Shown here: in pieces, positions 29,355 through 38,200 of the stretch
Layout: the number at the start of each line of letters is the position of its first letter
Position numbering within the stretch: position 1 is the first letter of the stretch
From: Fidelibacterota bacterium
Lineage (GTDB): Bacteria > Fidelibacterota > UBA8477
Reading direction: 5' to 3'
NCBI GenBank assembly: GCA_021734045.1
Contig: JAIPJR010000014.1
Span: 1-38,670 of the forward strand
Length of the DNA: 38,670 bases
Notes under the pieces: model-generated
Seen by the model: only the letters and a program-made list of their open reading frames with translations
Database searches by the model: none
What the model was told of the DNA's origin: nothing
Translations under genes and position numbers: made by a program

Positions 29355-29915
29355 ATGCAGCGAATTCCCCGACACATTCTCATTCTATCCAGTGTATTGG
29401 TATTTCTGTGGAACTGTGCACCGCAACCCGGTGCCGGTGCCTCTCCGCAGGATCTGGATAAATTGAACAAAGCCCAGGCACGGGATGAAAAGTTTCAGAA
29501 GGTGGCTTTTCAGAAAATTACCGAATTAGAAAAGTCCCTGGCTGAAGTGAAAAAATCCCAGCAGCAGCTTAGCAAAGTGGTGCGGGACCTGCAACAAATG
29601 AAACCCGGTACTACCTCGCCCGGTACTGGATCCGCCCGTTTGGATAGTCTGGCGGATGCGCTAGCCAAAATGAGTCAGCGGTTGCAGCGAATCGAGCAAT
29701 CCCTGACAACTGTATCATCCCCACCTCCAGGAGCCGGCTGGCAGAATTACGAGGCACCACAACCCACACGATCGGATCAAGAGGCTATTCTGCAGCGGTT
29801 TGGGGACCCGATTGAACGCCACCTCACCGATTCAAACACCGAAGTGTGGCTCTACCGCAATGGTGTGGTGACTTTTGATGAAAAAGGTCAGCTCACTTCC
29901 ATCAAATTTGATTAG
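29355..29915 (+). CDS. Coiled-coil lipoprotein with a BamE/SmpA-like C-terminal segment
   Basis: With the start chosen here the protein is 186 residues, with a clear lipoprotein signal peptide: RIPRHILILSSVLVFLWNC, a lipobox ending in FLWNC, with cysteine near residue 21. An ATG 21 codons upstream (29292) would put the lipobox too far from the N-terminus. A predicted coiled coil spans about residues 35-85 (heptads of Leu/Val/Ile within KITELEKSLAEVKKSQQQL), followed by a Pro/Thr/Ser linker. The C-terminal GDPIERHLTDSNTEVWLYRNGVVTFDEKGQLTSIKFD resembles the short BamE/SmpA fold. This is a resemblance only. It lies upstream of two barrel-like proteins, so it may act in the outer membrane. Confidence 0.7.
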   Translation: MQRIPRHILILSSVLVFLWNCAPQPGAGASPQDLDKLNKAQARDEKFQKVAFQKITELEKSLAEVKKSQQQLSKVVRDLQQMKPGTTSPGTGSARLDSLADALAKMSQRLQRIEQSLTTVSSPPPGAGWQNYEAPQPTRSDQEAILQRFGDPIERHLTDSNTEVWLYRNGVVTFDEKGQLTSIKFD

Positions 29916-29977
29916 TTAAACCGTATCTAAAACCATGGTCCGGGCGTACTTTCCGGAACAGAATGCACCCCTGTTTT

Positions 29978-30008
29978 AAAGGGTAAATTTTGTTTCGATT
30001 TATCCTTT
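29978..30008. other. Imperfect inverted repeat in intergenic gap
   Basis: Arms AAAGGGTAAAT (29978-29988) and ATTTATCCTTT (29998-30008) form an 11-bp stem with one wobble pair around a 9-base loop. It lies in the gap of 150 bases between the coiled-coil lipoprotein and the first barrel-like gene. No T-run follows, so it is not a typical terminator; it may be a regulatory hairpin or chance. Confidence 0.35.
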
Positions 30009-30065
30009 ACCATTATAGCTTTGAGACTCATAGGAAAATTACTTCATGAATAGGATTAGATTAGA

Positions 30066-30842
30066 ATGGCTAATCTGCAAAAAATATGGGTCCATAGCCT
30101 AATTATCACCCTGGGTGTGTTCGCGACTGGATTCTCCCAGAATACCGGGGGCGATGATTGGGGCGGCTGGTTCGAAGATACGGATACCGCCCCGGCAGTA
30201 TCCGATACATCCGGATCAGACGGTGCCTGGGATGATTGGTCAGGTGGGGAAGCGGATTTGCCTCAAACTGACACACTAAGTGTGAATGCGGATGAATTTT
30301 CCGATTGGGGGATTGAGACCAGTGAGTGGGGTCTGGAACCTGAGCCGGAAGAAGAATCTTTACCAACTCAGGCTATTTATGATCCTAATGCGCCGGTAGG
30401 GATGGGAATGGCCATTGAAATCAGCGCTGTGTCACCCTTCTGGGTTTCCCGGAATATGAAAACCTGGTATTCCTTCATGGATTGGCGGGTGGGGGTGCAG
30501 ATGCCCTTCAGTTTTCAATTGCCCCTGTACGGAATGCGCGTTACCGCCAGCGCGGAAATCGCGAGTTTTAATTTTGAAAATACATTTCCCCAGGGCGGTC
30601 AGTTTGGTGGGATTTCCGTATTGGCCTATGGGCGACTATTGTATCAGCAATTTTGTGTTGACGCGGGATTTGGGCTGTTTGGCAACACGGGCGGTGCACT
30701 TTTCGGGGCGATGTACCGTTATCCCATTTCACCCAATATTTATCTGGGAGCAGGTGGGCGTGCTATTTGGGTCAACAAAATAGAGCCTTTAGGTAGTTCT
30801 AGCTGGGCGGATGTTCAATTCCTGGCCGGATACAAATTTTAG
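30066..30842 (+). CDS. Secreted protein with acidic Trp-rich linker and C-terminal barrel-like domain (paralogue 1)
   Basis: I do not recognise this 258-residue protein as a named family. It has a signal peptide (about residues 1-25, hydrophobic LIITLGVFATGFSQ). An unusual acidic, glycine- and tryptophan-rich stretch follows (about 27-105, with repeated DDWGGW, DDWSGG, SDWG, SEWG). The C-terminal domain (about 111-258) is rich in alternating hydrophobic beta strands and ends in phenylalanine (AGYKF), like outer-membrane barrels. It shares SPFWVS, TWYS, DWR, FENTFPQGG, YLGAGGR, WAD and GYKF with the next gene, which begins 12 bases downstream. The pair are therefore neighbouring paralogues with different N-terminal parts. 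An outer-membrane location is inferred. Confidence 0.75.
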   Translation: MANLQKIWVHSLIITLGVFATGFSQNTGGDDWGGWFEDTDTAPAVSDTSGSDGAWDDWSGGEADLPQTDTLSVNADEFSDWGIETSEWGLEPEPEEESLPTQAIYDPNAPVGMGMAIEISAVSPFWVSRNMKTWYSFMDWRVGVQMPFSFQLPLYGMRVTASAEIASFNFENTFPQGGQFGGISVLAYGRLLYQQFCVDAGFGLFGNTGGALFGAMYRYPISPNIYLGAGGRAIWVNKIEPLGSSSWADVQFLAGYKF

Positions 30843-30853
30843 GTGGAATTGGT

Positions 30854-32188
30854 GTGAGCGTACACCAACCAAAGGGTGGCATTAACCGACACCAGCCAGT
30901 GGCGTGGTTATGGTTAATCATTGGCATGATTGAACTCATGGGAGCAACAGCGACGTTATTCAGCGCGGAAATCAAGAATACCGGCACATGGTACGAAGAG
31001 GACACGCTATATGTGCTTACCGTACAAGTTCCGGATAATCAAAATCTCACCAGCATGAAATTACAGGAAAAGATTGGTGATCGGTATTCTACCGTTGGGT
31101 CGCCCCGAATTCAGGTGATCCCCGCCGATTTTATCGGGAAAGAGATTATTTTTACGCGATCCCGGCTCCTGATCGGTACCGAAATTGGTGAACGGTCGCA
31201 TGTGCCGGAATTTCGCGTTGTTTTTTATGAAGAGGGCCTGAAACTAGCCGGGTACACGGCGTTAAGGCGCGTGTTGAAACCCAGCACGGATGTGGATTTA
31301 GAGATGATTTCCCGAAGCGCATACCCCGTGCTTCCGCAGGAGCCGGTCACAAACGGGGAAGTGGACAGTCGTGAAAATTTAGAGTCATCCGCCATTGAAG
31401 AAACAGCGGAAACGGTAACTGCTGATACTGCGAGGGCGACTGTCTTGACGAACTCTGATCAGGATAAAATTGACCCCAGCAATTCTGTTGAAACACCTCT
31501 GGCGTCGAAACTTAAACCGGTGGTTAATTCCCCCGATTCCGTAACAGCAATGCAACAAACCAAACCGGACACGCTTGCGAAATCATTAACCCGGCAGAAA
31601 CCATCCAAGCCGGCTCCCCAATCCAAAGCGTCCGAGAAGCAAAAAAGTGCGGAAACTCCTGACGCCTCGGTGAATCAGTCCAAAAAACGAGAACCACGCC
31701 CCAAAGTACCTTCAAAAGCGCCTTGGGGGACCATTTTCAATCAAGGCATTTTGAATGGACTGGCTCTGGAGATGAGCATCGCTTCCCCTTATTGGGTCTC
31801 GGAGAACCTCAACACCTGGTACTCATCTGTTGATTGGCGGTTCTCATTTACCATGCCCTTTTATTACCGGTGGGGTTCGGTGATGATGGGGGTGAGTTTT
31901 GAGTGGTCCAGTTATGATTTTGAGAACACATTCCCGGAAGGTGGTCGTTTTATGGGGCAAGCCAAGCTGGCGTATGTAAGCACGTATTGGCGGGGATTGA
32001 TTCTGGAGCTGGGGGGTGGTAAATTTAGTGATACTACAGGTTTCATCGCTGGAATATCAGGGAAAATTCTGGAAGGTGAACACCTGTATCTGGGTGGGGG
32101 GATGCGGGGCGTGGTCATTCAGGAGATTCCATCCATCGGACAGGGGCATTGGGCAGACGGCCGGCTCACACTGGGCTATAAATTTTAA
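30854..32188 (+). CDS. Secreted protein with Ser/Thr/Lys/Pro linker and C-terminal barrel-like domain (paralogue 2)
   Basis: This 444-residue protein is not a recognised family. A signal peptide core lies near residues 17-38. A beta-rich N-terminal domain (about 40-150, with YEEDTLYVLTVQVPDNQ) is followed by a low-complexity Thr/Ser/Lys/Pro-rich linker (about 160-290), and the C-terminal barrel-like domain spans residues 301-444. That domain is homologous to the one in the preceding gene (ASPYWVS, NTWYS, VDWR, FENTFPEGGRF, YLGGGMR, HWADG, GYKF). The start is GTG with AGGTGG seven bases upstream. The giant repeat protein gene begins 31 bases after the stop. Different linkers and N-terminal domains on a shared barrel suggest that each presents something different at the cell surface; this is inference. 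Confidence 0.75.
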   Translation: MSVHQPKGGINRHQPVAWLWLIIGMIELMGATATLFSAEIKNTGTWYEEDTLYVLTVQVPDNQNLTSMKLQEKIGDRYSTVGSPRIQVIPADFIGKEIIFTRSRLLIGTEIGERSHVPEFRVVFYEEGLKLAGYTALRRVLKPSTDVDLEMISRSAYPVLPQEPVTNGEVDSRENLESSAIEETAETVTADTARATVLTNSDQDKIDPSNSVETPLASKLKPVVNSPDSVTAMQQTKPDTLAKSLTRQKPSKPAPQSKASEKQKSAETPDASVNQSKKREPRPKVPSKAPWGTIFNQGILNGLALEMSIASPYWVSENLNTWYSSVDWRFSFTMPFYYRWGSVMMGVSFEWSSYDFENTFPEGGRFMGQAKLAYVSTYWRGLILELGGGKFSDTTGFIAGISGKILEGEHLYLGGGMRGVVIQEIPSIGQGHWADGRLTLGYKF

Positions 32189-32219
32189 TGGCGTACCATG
32201 AGAACACAGGGCAGACTTT

Positions 32220-35200
32220 ATGAAATCGCATAGGCACAGTTTTCAGTTTCAGCGACACCTGGTGAAAAATTTCCTGGGGAGTTTGCTTCTAACCGGTAGT
32301 CTGATGGGCGCGAATACCTTCACACCCACAGGCGGATCGGTGGTTTCCGGGTATTGGAATGCCAGTAATACCGGCGCCAGTGTTTCTGTGAATGTGCCGA
32401 ATAATTCCAACATTAACTACGCCAGTACCCAGCTAAAAGTAGGTGCGAACGCCTGGACAGGCATCGGTAGCCCAATCAATGTGGCTGCATTCATCAACTC
32501 CGAAGCCACGCTTACCTATACTGCCGGTGATGTTGAGGATGCTGCCGGTTTTACCAACGGGGAAACCTTTGACAGTCGGGTGATTTTCCTGAATAGCAGC
32601 TTTGCCCCCACTGGTGATGAAGTGACCCTGACACCCAACACGACGATTGATCAGACGGTGCCCAGTATCTCCTCAATCAGTTTCAATGTGACCAGCGGGT
32701 ACCTGAAGGTGGGGGATAACCTTACGCTGACAATTAATTCGACAGAAACGGGACTGAATGCCACAACCCTGACCATAAATGGTGTGGATGTATCCGGCGA
32801 TATGGTGGATAATGTTGATAATACCTATTCCGTGCCTTATCAGGTGACGGAAGGGGACGACCCGGTGAGTGATGACAGTGAGATTCCCATCAGCATTACG
32901 CTCACGGATGACGCTGGCAATAGCACCGGCTCTTACACTACCTCTCCGGCAGCCGGAAGTTCACCGGGTATTGATGGTACGACGCCCACCATTTCCAGTA
33001 TTTCATTTTCACCTGCCAGCGGTGTGCTGAAAGTTGGAGACGCTCTGACCATGACCATTGTCTCCAGCGAAACCGGTCTATCTGCCAATACCCTGACAAA
33101 TAACGGGGTTGATGTGGCTGCAAGCCTGAATGACGTGGGTGATAATTCCTATACCGCATCATTGACCATTCAGGAAGGTCAGTCTGATGTAAGCGACGCA
33201 GACCAGATCGCCATCAATGTGGTGCTGGCTGATATCGCCGGGAATTCCGTTACTACCACCAGTGCGCCCTCAGCGGGAAATTCACCGGGAATTGATGCGA
33301 ATTCACCTGGAATATCATCTGTCACTTTTAATCCTTCAACCGGCACACTGAAGGTGAGTGATGCGCTCACTGTCACTGTAACGGCCGATGAGACCGGACT
33401 CACCGCCTCCAGCGTTTCCGTGAATGGTGTTTCAATTGAAACCTCCAAGGTGGATAATGGTGATAATTCTTACACATTCACCTATACGGTTTCTGAAGAT
33501 GATGACAATATCGGCGATGATGCACAAATTCCCATCAGCGTTACACTGCTGGATTCTGCCGGTAACACGACAGGTGCTTATACGACTGCCCCTCTTGCCG
33601 GTAATACCCCGGCCATTGATGCCGACTCACCGGAAATTTCCAGTGTCACCTTCACACCTTCTTCCGGTGTAAGGAAAGTTGGAGAAAACATTACAGTGTC
33701 GATTAATGCGGGGGAGGCAGGACTCCTGCTGCAGACACTTACACTCAACGGTGTTGATATCTCCGGATCCCACTCTGATGATGGTGGTGGACTTTATTCC
33801 GCGACCTATACGGTTGTGGAGGGCCATGGTGATATTTCGAATGCAGCGACGATTCCCATCACGATTAAGTACAACGATGCAGCCGGAAACACGACGGGCG
33901 ATTATACCACACCGGTTGCGGCAGGCAGTTCACCGGGGATTGATGCCAACTCCCCAAGCATCAGTAGTGTCACATTTAACCCCACGGCAGGAACATTAAA
34001 GGTGGGCGATGTCCTGAGCGCGACCATTAATGCCTCTGAAAGCGGTCTCACGATTAATACGGCTACACTGAACGGGGTGGATGTTTCCGGTCAGATTACA
34101 GACAATGGAAATACGACCTACACGGCCTTGTACACAATTGTGGATGGGAATGACGATGTAGGCGATGCTGAGCAGTTAGTCATTGCGTTTGCATTTTCCG
34201 ACAGCGCCGGGAACAGTACTGGCTCGTTTACCACCGCACCCGGAGCAGGAAGCACACCGGCCATCGATGCCAATGCACCCGCTATCTCAACGGTGAGCTT
34301 TTCACCCACCAATGGAACCCTGAAAGTAGGTGATGCCGTATCCATGACCATCACCGCGGATGAGACTGGCCTGGATGCATCAGCCATTACCATGAATGGT
34401 GTGGATGTGGCTTCAACACTGGTGGATAATAGCGATAACTCCTACACGGTCACCTATACCATTCAGGAGGGTGATACGGATATCGGTGAGGCGGAAACAC
34501 TGCCCATCTCTGTGATACTACAGGATGCTGCCGAGAATGTCACCCAAACCTTCACCTCATCACCAGCTGTAAGTGTCACCCCAACCATCGATGCCAATTC
34601 TCCCGGCATTACATCGGTAACTTACTCACCCCAGAGTGGGTACCTGAAAGTAGGTAATAGCTTAACCGTTACCATTAATGCAGATGAAGCAGGTCTCTCT
34701 GCTAATACACTGGTAGTGAATGGTGTGGATGTTTCCGGCAGTTTTCAGGACAATACCGGGGGCGTGTATGTGGCAACCTATACTGTTGCGGAGGGGCAAA
34801 CCGATCGCTCTGATTCGGAGCAGATTCCCCTGAGCATTGAACTGCTGGATGATGCCGGGAATTCCACCGGAAATTATACCACAGCGCCCACATCTACAGC
34901 CACACCCATCGTGGATGCCAATTCACCCAGTATTGCATCGGTGAGTTTTACGCCCACCAGCGGTGTTTTACAGGTCGGTGACACGCTTACCATGCAGATT
35001 AGTGCCAGTGAAGCGGGCCTAAATGCATCAACTATTACAGTGAATGGCGTGGATGTCAAATCGACCCTGAGTGACCTTGGGGGTGGTGATTACTCGGTTC
35101 GATATGTTGTAGCAGAGGGAAACACGGATCGGACGGATAACGAGCAAATCCCCATCCAGGTGCTTCTGGCGGATGATGCCGGGAACGCTACGAATAATTT

Positions 35201-38200
35201 TATCACCTCACCGGTGGCCGGAAGTTCGCCCGGGATTGATGCTCAAACACCGACCATCAACAGCGTCGCCTGGTCACCCACTTCCGGTTGGCTGAAAGTG
35301 GGTGAAACACTCACGCTTACGATTGATTTGCAGGAGAGCGGTCTCACACTGGATACATTGCGGATTAATGACGTGGTGATTGCGTCGGTCACAGATAATT
35401 CCGATGGCACTTACACGGCCACCTATCAGGTTGCAGAGGGACATACGGATCGCGCAGAATCGTCGCAGATCCCCCTCCTGGTTACATTCTCAGATGCGGC
35501 CGGAAATTCCACGGGTGCCTATACGACAGCACCCGATGCCAATAATTCTCCCGCCATCGACGCCCACAGTCCCAGTATCTCCAACACGACTTTTAATCCC
35601 ACCAGCGGAACACTCGTTGTCGGTGATCAACTCACGGTGATTATAACAGCCAGCGAAGCGGGACTAAGCGCGGAAACCATTCTCGTCAATGGTGTGGATG
35701 TGGCGGGTACACTTACCGATAACAGCGGTGGAAAATATTCGGTGAGCTACACCATTTCGGAAGGTGACGCTGATATTAATGACAGTGAAACAATCCCCAT
35801 TAGCATTACGCTCCAGGATGCTGCAGGTAACCTGACCAATACATTTACCACCTCTCCGGCCGCTTCCGGAACGCCCATCATTGATGCCCATTCGCCCATT
35901 GTCTCGCTGGTAAATTTCAGCCCCACCAGTGGTACATTGAAAATTGGCGATACACTTAATGTCTCCATCTCAGCCAATGAAGCCGGTTTCTCCGCCGATA
36001 CATTGCGGATTAACGTAAAGTCGGTCATTTCCACCTTCCAGGATGTAGGCGGTGGAGATTACACCGCTAAATACATCATTGCTGCCGGGGATGACGACGT
36101 GACGAATGCCGAAACCATTCCGGTCTATGTGGTTTTCCGGGATGCAGCCGGGAATCGCAATACGGCATTTACCACGAGCCCTTCGGCCGGTACGACACCG
36201 GCAATTGATGCCCATAGACCTTCGATCAGCAGTGTTAGTTATACACCCACTACCGGAACGCTCATTCCAGATGAAACATTGACGGTAAATATCACGGCCA
36301 GTGAGGCAGGTCTTTCAGCCGGCGCAATCACCATTAATGGTGTAAATGTAGCGGGCACACTGTTGGATAATGGTGGCGGGAATTATGCGGTGACCTACAC
36401 CGTATCAGCCGGTGATGATGATATTGCCGGGACGGCAACCATTCCCATTTCAATTGTTCTTTCAGACGTTGCAGGCAATCAAACCACGGCCTATACCACA
36501 TCGCCATCCGCCGAAAATTCACCGGCGATTGATGCCCACGCACCCACCATCAACGGCCTTAGCTTCACCCAGACCTCCGGTACACTACGGGTTGGGCAGA
36601 TACTTACGCTTAATATCACAGCCAGTGAGGCCGGGTTGGAGGCCAGTACGCTGTCCGTCAATGGTGTGAATGTCAATGCCTCCCTGGCGAATGTAAGTGG
36701 TACCGCATACACCGCGAACTACACCGTGCCCGAAGGGGATAACGATGTTGCCGGAACCGCCCAGATTCCTGTTTCACTAACCCTGGCAGATTCAGCTGGG
36801 AATTTGAGCAATACCTTCACCACTTCCCCTAACGCCAATGTCTCACCGGCGATTGATGCTAATTCGCCTGTTATTGTATCGGTGACCTGGGAACCACCCT
36901 CAGGCACCCTGGTGGTGGGGGACACACTGGTATTGCGGGTGAATTCGACGGAAACCAACTTAGCACGCCAATCCATTACTATAAACGGGGAAACCCAGAC
37001 CAACCTCACGGACGCGGGTGATAACACATATACGGTGGATTATGCCATTGCTAACGGTGATAATGATATTGCCGATAACGAAACAATTCCTATTAGCGTT
37101 GTTCTGAAAGATAGTGCCGCGAATCTGAGCACGACCTATACAACCTCACCGGGTGCCAGCATCACACCGATTATCGATGCCAATCTACCGGTTATCAGCA
37201 GTGTGAGTTTTTCTCCCACCACTGGCATTCTCTCCATCGGGGATACGTTGACTGCCACTGTAACTGCGGGAGAAACCAGCTTGGCTGCCGGAGCAATTAC
37301 CATCAACAGTGTGGATGTCGCATCATCGCTTACGGATGAAGGGGATAACACCTACACCCTGATTTATGTTGTGGATGAGGGGGATAATGCCATCTCGGAT
37401 AATGCCCAAATTCCCATCTCAATTGTTTTGGTTGATAATGCCGGGAACAGCAGTGCCAACTTCACCACCTCACCGTCGGCAGCGAATGCACCGGGGATTG
37501 ATCCGACCCGGCCGACCATTTCCAGTGTGAGTTTTTCGCCAAAAACCGGGATTCTCACACCGGGTGAATCCCTCACCATGACAATTACGGCGTCAGAAAC
37601 GGGACTTACAGCCAGGGCCATCAGCATTAATGGCACTACCGTCACCGATAACTTTAACAGTACAGGCGGCGGTACCTACACGGTGACCTACCAGATAACG
37701 GCCGGGGATGACGATGTTTCTGATGCGGCTACAATTCCCATCAGTATTGAATTGGAAGATGGCTCGGGGAATACGAGCGCGGTTTATACCACATCGCCCT
37801 CGGCAGCGAATTCGCCCGGCATCGATGCCAATCCACCGGTAGTGCTGACGGCCACTTTCAGCCCAACTTCCGGTACACTGAAAATTGGCGATTCGCTCAC
37901 CGTGAATATCACAGCGGATGAAGCTGATTATATCGCATCAGCCATAACAATTAACGGCCGGAGTGTTTCAACGTCTTTTACCGATCTGGGGGCCGGCTCG
38001 TATCAGGCTAAATATGGTGTCACATCAGGGGATACAGATATTGGCCAAAGTGAGACCATTCCCCTCAGTATCACACTGGCTGACAGTGCCGCTAATCTGT
38101 CCACAGAATTCACCAATACGCCGGGCAGCGCCAGTGCGCCGGCAATTGACGCGCACGCACCTACTATTTCCACTGTCGCGTTCCAGCCAACCACCGGAAC

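Noticed and set aside
32188-32233. Two tiny upstream frames (starting at 32188 and 32198) overlapping the start of the giant gene
   Set aside because: Each encodes only about 11 residues with no ribosome site of its own; they are more likely chance ATGs.
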